Counted from the first letter of the stretch, positions 1-11,905 are shown. The stretch is 64,000 bases of DNA from Chamaecrista fasciculata (GCA_003254925.1 QANZ01004029.1:1-64000); one strand, 5' to 3'. Notes: generated from the letters alone by a model not told the origin. Program-made: numbers and translations.

Positions 1-12
1 ATCAATCTTAAG

Positions 13-126
13 TGTAATATCAACAAAATTTATGACCATATCATATTTATTGTTGAATTTCAGTTATTATCTTTTATTGAAATTGATTATAAATATGATA
101 TGGTCATAAACTTTGTTGATATTACA
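13..126. repeat. Inverted repeat with 38-bp arms
   Basis: Positions 13-50 and 89-126 are near-perfect reverse complements, sharing TGTAATATCAACAAA and ATGACCATATCATATTTAT apart from about one base. The spacer is about 38 bp. It looks like the remnant of a small foldback or MITE. The rest of 1-463 is AT-rich 3' flank of the first quinone reductase gene and I see nothing else in it. Confidence 0.6.
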
Positions 127-463
127 TATTTTATTAAAATGAATTTTGTTGATTCTAAATATGATATCATATTTTAGAACTAAATCTTATTATTTTAATT
201 TCTAAGAACAAATAAGAAATACATATTTTTCTAAAGACTAAATTATTTTTTTGGTATAAAATAGGTTATCTACTGTCGAAAACAACGACTAATTTCTTTT
301 CCTACGGAAGAATTAAATTATTAGTTTACTCAATTAGTTAACTTCTAAAATATATTTTATACACATACAGAGGATCAATTAAACAAATTACAGAACAATA
401 TTGATTCACCAAAATTCAATAACATGTAAAGATATCTTTGTTATAGAGAAAGCTAATAATTGC

Positions 464-3400
464 TTAAGCAACTTGTTGAATAGAGTTCATTGAAGAGTAC
501 TTGGCATGGAACCTGAGTGTGAATGCCTGCAAGGAAAGAAGCACTTCCTTGAGCTTGTCCTTGGTGTCAAGATCAACGAGGTCGCCGGCGGCGTTGAATT
601 TGCCGGGAGGGCGGTGAGCATTGAGGTAGAACTCAGGCTTGTTGATGAAGTGAAGATCAAGAAACACACCAATTTGACGAAGATGGAATTGTGCTCTTCT
701 TCCTCCTCCTACAGCACTTACTGCTGCTGCTGTTTTGCCTTCCCATACATTTGGAGGTCTAGATCCCCAGTCCAATGCATTCTTCAATGGTGCTAATTCA
801 TTATCAACAACAATTATATATTTATTTACCAACATTATACAAATAAGTCCATTACATTCACTGATTTCACATATGGTTTTGTTCATAGATATATGTTCCT
901 CTCAAAGGTTTATATATAAAAGTTCAAAGGGTCATTTTGATCCTAATTAAATGTATGCAAAATATTTCAAAATGATCCCAACGTTACATTATTTAGGATC
1001 AAATTAAATCATATTAAAAACATATGGGACGAATTTGAAATATCTGTTATTGATGATGGACCAATTTGAAACCTTTAAATTACCAACATGACAAATAAGA
1101 CTATAAAGAGAGAGAATAGTCAGGTATGTTACGGGGATATATGCGGAATACAGAATATCCCACCCAAACGTATTGAATATTATCGACGAACTAAGAAAAG
1201 AAATACCATAAATAAACAGCAAATAAGTAAATAAGGAAGAAGAAAGAACACACAAGATTTGATCACAGAGTTCAGCCAATTGTGCCTACGTCTCCGGGCA
1301 GCACTGCCAATATTATTAAAAGAGAAGAGAGAGTACAAATTTTGGGTTTTCCCAAATTTGAGCGCAAATACAAATGAGAGGGTCGAGTTCTATTTATAGG
1401 TCTGAGTAGTCGACTTGGTCCGCAAGTCAAGGAAACAAAATTGAATCTACGGCGTTGGATGCGCCGCTGGCGTAGATCCACAGCTCAGCGAGATTTCCGG
1501 ATTATCTTCACTGTAACTTGATATCTTGAATACTTGTCGTCCAAGACATATCTTTCCCTTTTAAACTTGTGTGCGCCGTGGGACTCTCCTACTTGGGCCG
1601 GCAGCCCACGCAACGGCGCAAGACTTATCTTGTGCCTTCTGGAATCTTCTCGTTGGTTACCCACTCGTGAGGGACTTCTAAATAAGCCTTAAAGTCTACA
1701 AATCTCCACCTAGGATTATCTTGTGCCTTCTGGAATCTTCTTGAACTTTCTCCTTTGCACCCTTCCACCTCAGCCCAAAATTCTCTGCCCAACCCAACAT
1801 TGGACAGCATACAACGAACTTTCTCCACCAAAGTCCTGTTCATGCGCTCTGCCACCCCGTTCTGTTGTGGTGTGTGTCTAACTGTGAAGTGCCGTACAAT
1901 ACCATGCTTCTGGCAAACCTACTCGAACTGATCATTCTTAAATTCTCCCCCATTGTCTGTTCGGAGAACTTTAAGCTTTCTCCCAGTCTGGTTCTCAACC
2001 TCAGCTTTCCATTTAAGAAAGATACTGAGTTCCTCATCCTTGGCCTTCATAGTATACAACCAAACTCTTCTGGAAAAATCATCAATGAAAGTGACAAAAT
2101 AACGTCGGCCTCTAAGAGATGGAGTCTTAGAAGGCCCCCACACATCTGAATGCACATAGTCCAAAATACCTTTAGTATTATGGATGGCAGTGTCAAACTT
2201 CACTCTCTTCTGCTTTCCCAGAACACAATGCTCACAAAGTTTTAACTTGCAAGCATTCACATCTTTAAGCAATCCTTACTTAGCCAGCAACTGCAAGGAT
2301 CTTTCACCAGCATGTCCCAAACGCATATGCCATAGCTTTGTTGCCTCTTCATCTCGTCTGCTACTAGACGCTGCTATAGATGCTACTGCTGCCCCAACTA
2401 CTGTACTACCTTGGTAATAATACAGATTATTCTTACGGATGCCTTTCAACATCACCAATGCTCCGGAAGTTTCTTTAAGCATCCCATCTCGCATAGTCAC
2501 AACTAGGCCATTTGATTCCAAGGCCCCAAGGGAGATGAGATTCTTCTTCAAAGTTGGAACGTACTGAACATTCCGCAGCACTATGACGGATCCATCTTGA
2601 TTCCTCAGTCTGATCGAACCTATCCCACTGTTTTACATGGATTGTCGTTTCCCATGTAAACAACTCCACCATTTAGTTCTTCGTAATCAAAGAACCACTC
2701 ACGAACATGAGACATATGATAAGTGCAACCAGAATCCAAGATCCATTCATTTGAATGGGAATTTGTCGGTGATACTACCAACGTACACTTTGAGGTCTCA
2801 CTCATACATTCCGCTACATTTGCATCTTGAGGAGCTTTTCCTTTCTTCTTCAACTTCGGGCAGTCTTTCTTCCAGTGTCCTTTCTCTTTACAGAAAGCAC
2901 ACTCATCTTTGGCAACTCGACTCTTTGACTTGGATCTACCTCTGCTTCCCTTCTTCTGATTTTGATGTCGTCCTCTAGCCACTAAAGCTTCATCAGCAAC
3001 TGTTGATTTGTTCCTCCTTTTCTCCTGTTGTCTCAAATCATAGCTATACAAGGCTGAACAAACAGCATCTAAAGATACATTTTCTTTTCCATGAAGTAAA
3101 GTGGTTTCTAAATGTTCAAATTCATCAAGGAGTGATGATAACAACATCAAAGCTAAATCTTCATCTTTAAACAGTTCATCTAAATTTAACAAATCTGCAA
3201 CTAACTGATTAAAAACAGTAATATGCTTGTTTAAAGATGAACCTGACCGGTACTCATAGCGGAACAGTCTTTTCTTCATGAGGAGTTTGTTCTGGCTACT
3301 TTTCTTCATAAACTTCTCCTCCAACACCTTCCACAATTTGTGAGCAGATGTCTCATTCTTGAATGCATATTTCTGCTCTCTGGATAGGCACGAACGAATT

Positions 3401-5509
3401 GTTCCACAAGCCAACCGGTTCATACTGCTCCATTCCTTCTCATCCACTTTGTCTGGTTTCTTCTCTTCAACAACGAGATCTAGATTTTGTTGAAACAAAG
3501 TGTCTAGAACCTCACATTGTCAATTGCTGAAATGACCGGTGCCATCAAATATGTCCACTGCAAATCTGGTGCTTTGCAACGGAGTCCTTGTCCATGTTGA
3601 TGGAGTTGACGACGTTGCACGAGCGGTTGGAGCTTCTCCCATCATATCAGACCCAATAATTATATTCAATACAATACGAAAATGCCTAGGACGAACCTGG
3701 CTCTGATACCACTTGTTACGGGGATATATGCGGAATACAAAATATCCCACCCAAACGTATTGAATATTATCGACGAACTGAGAAAAGAAATACCGTAAAT
3801 AAACAGCAAATAAGTAAATAAGGAGGAAGAAAGAACACACAAGATTTGATCACGGAGTTCAGCCAATTGTGCCTACGTCTCCGGGCAGCACTGCCAATAT
3901 TATTAAAAGAGAAGAGAGAGCACAAATTTTGGGTTTTCCCAAATCTGAGCGCAAATACAAATGAGAGGGTCGAGTTCTATTTATAGGCCTGAGTAGTTGA
4001 CTTGGTCCGCAAATCAAGAAAACAAAATTGAATTTGCTCCGTTGGATGCGCCGCTGGCGTAGATCCACGGCTCAGCGAGATTTCCGGATTATCTTCGCTG
4101 TATCTTGATATCTTGAATACTTGCCGTCCAAGACATATCTTTCCCTTTTAAACTTGTGTGCGTCGTGGTGGGACTCTCCTACTTGGGCCGGCGGCCCACG
4201 CAACGGCGCAAGACTTATCTTGTGTCTTCTAGAATCTTCTCATTGGTTACTCACTCGTGAGGGACTTCTAAATAAGCCTTAACGTCTACAAATCTCCACC
4301 TAGGATTATTTGGAAGTCCTTTCAAATTTCATTTTCTCAACAAATGCAATGTTGCCTCCAAATCTCATTACGCCAAGGCCTGCCTGCGAGATTGCTCCAA
4401 TCTTTACTTCGATTCCATCTTAGAATTCGAGCCATCGCTGCTTATGCCAAGAACGACTTCGCCACCGCGAATATCAAGGTGAGCGCCGCCTTAGACGATT
4501 CCGTTACTTGTGAAGATCAATTCGGTGAAGGAGGGGAAAAGTCTCGTTTAACAGATGATAACGCAATTTACTCTTGGATCACTTCAATCTCTTTAGCTTG
4601 TTGACTTGTTAATAACATCACTATAGTAACTAAAATTGATTGATTAATTGATCAGTTCAAAAATTATTAAGCTTATTACTTAATATTGTTAGAGAGAAAT
4701 CGTCGAGTAGGGTGGATGAGAAGAACTGTTAAAAGAGAAAGGGGTTCTGTGAAGAAAATGATGATTTGGAGAAATTTTGCTTTTAGTCTTGAGAAAATAG
4801 GTGTTCAATTAAGTGTCACACGTGATATGCATGTGAGGAATTCTGTTAAAATTTGACGGAAAAATTATTGAGGGTACCAAAATATTAAGAATTGATACCT
4901 TAAGATATTAAAGTGTCAGTTTTTAATCACATAGGATATCAAAGTAAAATAGGATATAATTTACCTCAAAACAAATTAATGTCGGGTCCCGAGAACAATT
5001 GCAGAAGCAAATAAATCAGCAGAATAGTTTGTGAAGATCACAGATGGTAGCAATAGAGTTCATAAGCAATGAGATGAAAGTTAAAGAGATTTTCTGTAAA
5101 AACCAAAGAAGAAAGAACGATGAAGCTTACGAGTGATGGAATAGTTATAATCAGGAGAAGCAAAAAGAAACGAATCGGCTTCGAGAATCTTCCGGCGAAA
5201 CGCTTCGACCTCCGGTGGATACTTGCCTTCCTCTTCAAGATCGGGATTTATCATCGGCAGTGAAGATATCTCTATGTATTCCACTTCCAGGCCCTCGATT
5301 TCCTCCTTGCTCATCTCCATCGCTGCCAACAAAATCGAACCATCGAAATCGAAACCCTAGCCAACCAAATTCGATCCAAAAAAAAAGCAGAGAGAGTGTG
5401 TACCAGCACGAATAAGGCCTCTGTTGTAAGAAGCTTTGCGAAGTGAGCCGCAAATGGCTGCCACTTTAATCACTGGTGGTTTCTCTGCAACTTCAATTTC
5501 TCTCGCCAT
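464..5509 (-). CDS. NQR: NAD(P)H:quinone oxidoreductase (NQR-like), copy 1
   Basis: This flavodoxin-fold FMN enzyme family reduces quinones by two electrons using NAD(P)H in the cytosol. I read three coding exons on the minus strand: 5509-5404, 5322-5131 and 792-464, all with GT-AG borders in matching phase. They give about 208 residues; the Arabidopsis protein is about 196. Recognisable blocks in order are VAAICGSLRKASYNRGLIRA, YPPEVEAFRRKILEAD, LFASPDYNYS, LKNALDWGSRPPNVW and HLRQIGVFLDLHFINKPEF. The start is the ATG at 5509, with no better ATG upstream. The glycine-rich FMN loop reads VSAVGGGRRAQF and is about three residues shorter than in copy 2 and the usual family form. The C-terminus has a tail ending NSIQQVA beyond the usual LRLQGK end. 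Intron 2 (5130-793) is about 4.3 kb because it holds a Copia fossil in the same orientation and a PMEI fragment. The reading frame looks intact; expression is unknown. Confidence 0.88.
905..1085. repeat. Degenerate GGTCC-type foldback remnant in NQR copy 1 intron 2
   Basis: The left end (AAAGGGTCATTTTGATCC) and right side (GGACCAATTTGAAACCTTTAA) are inverted relatives of the family at 13008-13510. Inner units repeat the TTAGGATCAAATT theme. The copy is small and diverged and its ends are approximate. Confidence 0.45.
1127..1700 (-). repeat. Copia LTR (downstream copy)
   Basis: It starts TGTTACGGGG and ends GTCTACA on the plus strand, and is the direct-repeat partner of 3714-4290. The polypurine tract abuts it at 1701. 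The flank immediately before it is AGGTA (1122-1126). Confidence 0.88.
3714..4290 (-). repeat. Copia LTR (upstream copy)
   Basis: It has the same termini as 1127-1700. The primer-binding site lies two bases inside it at 3700-3711. Directly beyond the outer edge, 4291-4309 repeats the 19 bases that lie inside the other LTR at 1701-1719, including the polypurine tract. Confidence 0.88.
4311..4602 (+). pseudogene. Pectin methylesterase / invertase inhibitor fragment
   Basis: This is the C-terminal part of a PMEI-family four-helix-bundle inhibitor, a secreted cell-wall protein. One frame gives HYAKACLRDCSNLYFDSI (about 4350-4425). A second frame, after a shift near 4430, gives AIAAYAKNDFATANIKVSAA, then CEDQFGE and ITSISLAC with a stop near 4602. 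These match the DCLELYSDA, ALT..TC and final LTSI segments of the family. The N-terminal half and signal peptide are missing, so it is a broken host gene copy. It lies antisense to the NQR gene, directly against the outer edge of the Copia upstream LTR, which suggests it arrived with, or recombined into, a retroelement. Confidence 0.72.
4603..5130. other. Rest of NQR copy 1 intron 2
   Basis: AT-rich intron sequence. About 4860-4975 contains GGGTACCAAAATATT and AGGATATCAAAGTAAAATAG, loosely like one arm of the GGTACC foldback family seen at 29152-29542. I see nothing else. Confidence 0.4.
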
Positions 5510-6507
5510 TTTCTTTTCGTTCTCTGTTCTTCTTGAGATCTGATTTTACCTTTCTATGATCTAATTGAGATTTCGATTCGACGGATTTGAGATATCGATT
5601 TAGTCAAGAAGAAAGGATAAGGAGTAAAATTAGACTGGTGAATCAGAATTAGCACGAGAAAGTGTCTTTGGATAATGCTCTGTTAAGCGTTGTATCACTT
5701 TCCATGCTCACAGCATGTAAACGTCACCAAGACGAAATTACATTGAAAGAGGCGATGAAGAAAGGTCAAACATTTGAATCATTGACTTGAATGCATCATC
5801 CATTGAATTAATCACTTATTTTTTTTGGCTTGAATTTGTAATTATAATTTTAAAATGGGTTATACACTTATACCATAATAAGTGAATCCAACTTCTCTTT
5901 CTCTTTATTTCTTACTAGCATCATCTTCTCGAACTAATTTTATTTGAGATACTGTAGTATTGAATATGAACTTTTTCAATAAATATTCAAATTTAAGTTT
6001 ATTATTTTGTGAAGGACTAATCCCACACTCTCCTTGTATCTTAGTTTCTCTCACTTTAATATTTATTTATTTTGTGAGAAGATGCCGGTCGAATTCTCTG
6101 TATCAACACCCTCAAAATTTAGTAATTTGTATTCATAATTTTATTTTATTGTTGCTGACTTGTTCATTGTAAATTTTCATCATTTTTGTTTTTAATTTTA
6201 CTTATGTTACCACTTATGCCTCACAAACAAGTTCAATCTCTGGTTTGGTCTTGCATGTAAACTCAGAAACGTTTAATAACTGAACCTGTTTGACTAATTT
6301 GGCAAAATTTTCATCTAATGAATCTATTTGAAATACCCATTTTGCTGAGATGAATCAGGAATGTTGAACAACCTTCAGGTACAAGAAGAAAGTATTCCAA
6401 TGTGATAGAACATTTACTACAAGATGAGCCAACATAAACTTATTCCCAATGTAAAAAAAGTGCAGAATTACAGGTCATAATGGATTAAACTTGTGATTTC
6501 AAGGGTT
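5510..6507. other. Spacer between the two NQR genes
   Basis: This holds the 5' flank of NQR copy 1 and the 3' flank of copy 2. No coding potential or clear transposon was recognised. A poly-T run and AT-rich DNA occupy 5815-6180. Confidence 0.5.
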
Positions 6508-9460
6508 TCAGACTTTGCCTTGAAGCCTGAGGGTGAAAGCCTGGAGGGCCAAAAGGAGTTTCTTGAGCCTAATCTTGGCGTCTTCATCAATCAAATCACC
6601 ATCAACATTGAACTTGGGAGGAGGCTGGAAGGCATGGAGGAAGAACTCTGGTTTGTTGATGAAATGAAGATCAAGAAACACCCCAACTTGGCGAAGATGA
6701 TACTGTGATCTTCCCCCTCCAAAGCTTCCTCCAGTGCTTACTATGGCTGCAGCTTTTCCGGCAAACACGTTGGGTGGTCGTGATGCCCAGTCAATTGCAT
6801 TCTTCAGTGGTCCTAATCCAATATCAAACAAACAATATAGTTATGTAAACAAAATCCAATACTTGAATTTTGCATGATATGGTACTAATACTAAGGACTC
6901 GGATCCTCTGTAATCATAGGCTCTCTGCAGTCCTCTGTATTGAATCACCCAGCCAACGAAGACCATGAAACTGTGCATTTTGTTAAATGAGCTAGTCACG
7001 TGTCAAGATCTCCACGGCGAGCAAGAAATCAAACGGTTAAAAATGGTCCAAATACAGAGAACTCTAGAGAGTCTCATTTCAGAGGATCCAATTTCCTATT
7101 ACTAGTCACCCAAAACATGGACTTGGATCCTCTGTAATTGGGATCCATACATTTCTCTGTAATTCGGCAATTTTCAGGGGCAAAATTATGAAATAAGCTT
7201 CTAATTTAATGAAATTCAAAACGTTTCATTTTTCCAGTTCAATTTGTTTGTCTCACAATTATAGAGAAATGCAGAGGGACCAAATTTAGAGGATTAGGAT
7301 TCCCCAAAACACCTAAATAAACTAATGATATGAGAAAGAAATCAGTTCAGTCATATATCTTTTCTCTTTAGTGATTTGCAATACTGCTATTTGGACCCTG
7401 TTATCAAGTATGGCCTAATCCGAATTCGAGACTTAGGTTAGATTTGGAATTATAAATCCCCTTACTTTCCACTTTTCTAATCTCAGTCCTTTATTTGACT
7501 TAAATAAGAGTATCATAAAACCCCCTCTCAATGTTCTTTCTTCCAATTGCACGTTCTAGGCTTCCCTTTGGTGCAGTAAAATCTTGGGGCATCAATTATA
7601 TTGGACAAGAACTTTCAGATTCATCATATATGTAAGCTATGTAACAGTTAGCCAAGCCAAGTAGCCAAGGGAGTGATGAAAAGGTGCCATGTAACTTTTT
7701 TTTTTTTTAAGAATATGACTGTGTTGTTTTCCAATTTTGTTTTTGTAACAAAAAAGTTCATACTTTTGAAAGTTCAGATGAATTTATCATTTATGGTTCT
7801 ATATTTAAAAAAATATGATCAAACATGTACTTTAAATTTTTTTAAAATTGTGGTACCCATATCCATACAATAAACCCACTTTCTCTCTCAGCACTACACT
7901 TATAGTGCACTATAAAGGATCCAAATTGTTTGAAATGTGAGATTACCTGAAATCCTTAGCCCAATACAAGTGGTGATAAATTGAAATGGAAAGAGGGAGA
8001 AAAAGGGTAAGTAGTAAGTACCAGTTAAAGAGTAATTATACTCAGGAGAAGCAAAAAGAATACTATCGGCGGCCAAAATCTTCTGGCGAAATGCTTCAAC
8101 TTCAGGTGGGTAAGTGCCATCGATTTCAAGATCAGTGTTGAGAAAAGGCAGAGGAGAAATCTCTATATACTCAATTTCTATGCCTTTAATGTCCTTGCTC
8201 AGCTCAATGGCTGCCATAACCAAAAATACAAAATATTCAGTATTAATTTTACTTTTTATTTTGCCATGAAAGTAGGTTAAGAAATTGTAGTAAATTTTTA
8301 CTTTTTAGGATAATGTAATTCTGTCTTATATTATATGAATTCTTGTTAAAGTTGTCATGGTGTCTTTGTATTTTAGTAAATTCATATAGTCAAATATTTA
8401 GATAAATTTTTTTGTCTTGCTTATAAAATATATAATTTGAGTAAATTAGCATTTTGGTCCCTGAATTTTAGAGGTGCTGGCAGTTTGGTCCTTGGATTTA
8501 CGAAATTTTACAACCCGGTCCCTGAATTATGCTAACTCGCTGGACAATTTCATAAATCCAACTTCGTAAATCCAAGGACCATTTTGGCACGGCTGGCTGA
8601 TGAAAGGACCGGGTTGTACAATTTCATAAATCCAAGGATCAAACTGCCAACACTTGTAAAATTCAGGGACCAAACTGCTAGTTTATTCAATATAATTTAG
8701 TAGGAAGAGACAAATATGCGTTGAGTGTCTTGAGGTATACTTTTCTAATAATTTTATATTTTTGTAAAAAAAAAAGTATATTAACGAGTTTATCTTATTT
8801 TAGTTATTAAATTATTGATTTGCTCTAAAATATATAATTCAAAAGATTAACAAAAAAAAATCAGAAAAGGCCTTTTCATTTTTGATTTTACACAAATATA
8901 TTTAAAAAAATTAATATTTTTTTAGTTTTTCTATAATATTACTTAAAATAATAATCAATGTTAATTTTAAATCAATATAATAAAAAAATAATTTTTAAAT
9001 AAAAATCTCAATAAATTGCAAAGAATTAAAAATTTATGAGCTTTTTATCACTTCTCTAAAGACAATTTGATAAAAACAAAAGTGTTAACCACATGATACC
9101 AAGGAGAAAAGTGTGATACGACTATCAGAGAAGTCACTTACTTTCGAGCATAAAATATCGAAGAACACATAGTTTCCCAAATCATCATATAGAGATAAAA
9201 GAAAAAATCAGAGGAATAATTTTGCTCCGGTGACTAATCGATTATACTAGAAATAGAAATGGATTTTGCCCTAGACAAGAATGAAGAACATCAAAAGAAA
9301 AATGAACGAAGATGCAAATAAAAAGCACAGAAAGTAGAGTGAGAAAAAGGAAAGAACCAGAACGGATGAGTCCTCTGTGATAGGAGCCTTTTCTCAGCGA
9401 TCCACAAAGCGCCGCCACTTTGATCGGCGCCGCCGTCGATGCTCCGGCCACCGCTGCCAT
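6508..9460 (-). CDS. NQR: NAD(P)H:quinone oxidoreductase (NQR-like), copy 2
   Basis: Tandem paralogue of copy 1 on the same strand, with the same three-exon structure. Coding exons are 9460-9358, 8210-8022 and 6812-6508, joined by GT-AG introns in phase, and they give 198 residues, the normal family length. Blocks in order: IKVAALCGSLRKGSYHRGL, YPPEVEAFRQKILAADSI, LFASPEYNYSLTGPLKNA, the full glycine loop STGGSFGGGRSQYHLRQ, and FLDLHFINKPEFFLHAFQPP, ending LRLQGKV. The ATG at 9460 follows a CT/GA-rich 5' leader. The role is inferred from the family: an FMN-dependent, soluble, two-electron quinone reductase linked to oxidative stress. Intron 1 contains a foldback element (8439-8689) and intron 2 contains small GGATCC-ended repeats. 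It is the more canonical of the two copies. Confidence 0.92.
6895..7094. mobile_element. Small inverted-repeat element, GGATCCTCTG ends
   Basis: The left end carries GGATCCTCTGTAAT and the right end carries CAGAGGATCCAATTT, with inner inverted pieces (CAGTCCTCTGTATT / AATACAGAGAACTC). It is probably a MITE in intron 2 of NQR copy 2. A similar degenerate unit follows at about 7118-7300 (GGATCCTCTGTAATTGGG ... GCAGAGGGACCAAATTT). Related ends occur at 58488-58645. Confidence 0.5.
7876..7928. repeat. Half copy of the GGATCC MITE family
   Basis: TTTCTCTCTCAGCACTACAC, then TATAGTGCACTATA and GGATCCAAATT, closely match the right half of the element at 58488-58645. Only one end is present. Confidence 0.55.
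8439..8689. mobile_element. Foldback element with GAGTAAATTAGCA ends
   Basis: The left arm (GAGTAAATTAGCATTTTGGT) is answered by the right arm (CAAACTGCTAGTTTATTC). Inner repeats of TTTGGTCCTTGGATTTA and its complement make a long hairpin. The same ATATAATTT lies on both sides (8430-8438 and 8690-8698), consistent with an 8-9 bp target duplication. It sits in intron 1 of NQR copy 2. Relatives with the same end motif are at 37595-37835 and inside the MULE at 55906-57591. Confidence 0.75.
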
Positions 9461-9950
9461 CGCCGATCGCTCTCTTTCTTTCTTTCTTTCTCTGATTTTC
9501 TTTCTTTGGTAGTATTGGCCAAAAAAAAAAAAACCTAGTGAAGATTGAAGAAGGTGCAGGGTAATATACAGAGTATTGGGCTGCAATCCTCTGCGACCAT
9601 TCTAATCCTAGAATTTACAACGTCTGAAAATTGACGGCTGTGATTGTCCAAGTAAGGTCGTCGTGATTGATTGATGATGGTCGTGCTGACATATTAAAAA
9701 TTGTTATTATCAGAATATTTTATCTTTATTGTTAATTCAAAATACATATTTTATGTTTTATATCTTATCTCTTATAGTCTTATGTATTATAAAATATTTT
9801 ATTTGAAAATATAATGTCTAGTTTGTCTTTATATTTTGGTTTGAAACATTATTAGAAAGAGAATTGGAATGAAATGAGATTTTGATCAAAAAAAAAAAAA
9901 AAGAAAGAGAAGCTAGTACAAATTTACAGAACTAATTTTGGCCGAAACCT

Positions 9951-10470
9951 CAAATTGGTCTTTTATGTATGGGACAGATTTTAAATTGGTCTCTAATGTT
10001 TTATTTGTTTCAAATTAGTCTTATATGTTTTCATCATTTTTCAAATTGGTCTGAGACCTACTTTTGATATACTATTTGACATCATTTACTAATTATTTCA
10101 ACTGGACAAAAAATTTCTTTTTCAAGAGCTAGCACATAATTCCAAACTTGTCGTATTCAGACTTGAAAACAAGAGAGATATATGACCAACTTAGCAGGTT
10201 TGACTGTAAAACGAATTATTCACTTCCATAACTCAATTTAACTTCGTTTGTTGACGAATCTAAATACTCGTCAAAAGAAACTCGAAACTCTAAATTCATC
10301 GCATTCAAATTTGAAACGAGAAAGATATGACCATATTCAATATTTTTTGGACTAATTTGAGAACTTATAGAAACATGTAGGAGCAACTTAAAACAAACAA
10401 AACATAAGGAACAAATTTGAAATCCACCCATACACATGGGACTAATTTGAGGTTTTGACTGAGCTATTAT
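9951..10470. mobile_element. Foldback element, CAAATTGGTC type
   Basis: The left arm has ACCTCAAATTGGTCTTTTAT repeated as TTTAAATTGGTCTCTAATG. The right arm has the inverse, including GGGACTAATTTGAGGTTT. The middle shares AACGAGAAAGATATGACC with the 13-kb and 33-kb copies. Boundaries are approximate and no clean target duplication was found. Confidence 0.6.
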
Positions 10471-11171
10471 TTTAATGAACATAATTTTCTTAGTTATTAT
10501 TTAAAATAAACATAAAATTTAATGAATTTTATTTATAATTTTAATTTTGAAATAAAATTTATATAACCTTTGAATCATGTAAAGTCAATAGTTATATTAT
10601 ATGTTTTTTATTATTTTTGGTAATTAATCTTAAAATTTTGATTTTATCTTATAAAAATCAAAACTATCCATAATCTTTTATTTTAGATTTAAAAATAATT
10701 TAAGCAGTCAAATTCTAAATCAGTTATAATTTTCTTAACCAAAACTTGAATTTAGTTTGGCCACAAAAAAAAACTTGAATTTAGGCTTAATTATTTAATA
10801 TTTAAATGTGGATTTAATAAATAAATTTTAAGTCAGAAATTATTTTTGTCTTAATTGAATTTTAAGTCAGAACATTTTTTTGGTCTTAATAGATTAGGTA
10901 AATTTTATTTTAGTCTTAAATATTTTATTTGATTTAATAAAAAATCAAATATCTTTCTAATATTCAATAAAGATAAAATATTTTACTTCCATTAGATATC
11001 AAAGTTTGAGGAGTACTCTGGGCAAAAAAAAAAAAAAGTTTGAGGAGTACAACGCAACCTACATTTTATAAATACAAAAGCTAGTCATCATACCCTGTAA
11101 TAACTTCTTGTTAGTTGTTACTGTATGTTCTACATTTTCCTCCCCACTTATTTTCTCCGTGTATTAATGTA

Positions 11172-11444
11172 CTCTTTTCGGTTCTATATATTTGATGTTT
11201 TGGAGAATTTTTTTTGTTCCAAAATATATGATGTTTTACAAATTCAAGAGAACATTAATTATTTGTTTATCATTTTATCCGTATTATATATAGTAGAGTC
11301 ATAAATGAATAAACATTTTTCAAGTAATTTAATAGGGATAGTTCAGTCTTTTTATCTCATTTTTCTCTTCATTTTAGTGAACTAATCATTTCCTTAATCT
11401 GTGTGCATTTACCTTAAACATCAGATATATAAAAGCAGAGAGAG
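11172..11444. mobile_element. Stowaway-like MITE (Tc1/mariner)
   Basis: TA target duplications sit at 11170-11171 and 11445-11446. The terminal repeats CTCTTTTCGGTTCTATATAT and ATATATAAAAGCAGAGAGAG are degenerate forms of the CTCCCTCCGTTCC type. The interior matches the MITE at 25097-25386 in reverse orientation. Confidence 0.85.
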
Positions 11445-11699
11445 TATTATTTAATAATAAAAGAATAAAAGTTTGAGAAGTACAGTTTTTTAATAAATAA
11501 TTAATTTGGGAGAATTTGACTATTTGGATCAAAATGACTTTTACCAAGTTTCTCTTTCTGTACTCAAAAAATGAGAACTGACCGTAGAATTTTATTCCTT
11601 AGAATAAAGAGGAGGGTAAGATTGAATTATCTTTTATATAAGGTAATTAACAAACTTAATTAATTCCAGGACTAACCTGGTTTAACAAAGTCAAAGAGA

Positions 11700-11905
11700 A
11701 GGGCTTGAGCTTGTGATTCCATGCATGGAGGCCTCTAACAACAATTTGCAAGGAGGGATTTTTGTGGATTAGGACTCTCACTGCAAATTGTTCTTAGAGG
11801 CAAATAATTTTATTTGAGAGTCCTTAAAATTATTTGAGAGTCCTATTTAAGAGTCCCACAATGCTAAAATCAGAATAGGACTCTCAAATAATTTTAAGGA
11901 CAATA
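11700..11905. repeat. Inverted repeat, GAGAGTCCT family
   Basis: AAATTATTTGAGAGTCCT (about 11830-11850) is answered by AGGACTCTCAAATAATTTTA (about 11876-11896), and GCCTCTAACAACAATTTGCA by its complement near 11785-11805. This is a compact hairpin-forming repeat whose family I do not recognise. Confidence 0.5.

Larger units (their letters stand above)
1127..4290 (-). mobile_element. Ty1/Copia LTR retrotransposon fossil (broken)
   Basis: Two direct LTRs of about 575 bp flank about 2.0 kb of interior, well short of a whole Copia element. In the element's sense (minus) the parts are: upstream LTR 3714-4290; primer-binding site TGGTATCAGAGC (initiator tRNA-Met type) at 3711-3700; gag with a CCHC zinc knuckle (about 3498-2620); protease region; GAG-pre-integrase HHCC region (about 2480-2230); part of the integrase core (about 2270-1760); polypurine tract AGGTGGAGATT at 1711-1701; downstream LTR 1700-1127. 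The coding part carries several breaks. Hand comparison finds about 27 differences between the LTRs (near 95% identity), which suggests roughly 2-3.5 million years at commonly used plant rates. I found no convincing 5-bp target duplication. It lies in sense orientation in intron 2 of NQR copy 1. Confidence 0.92.
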
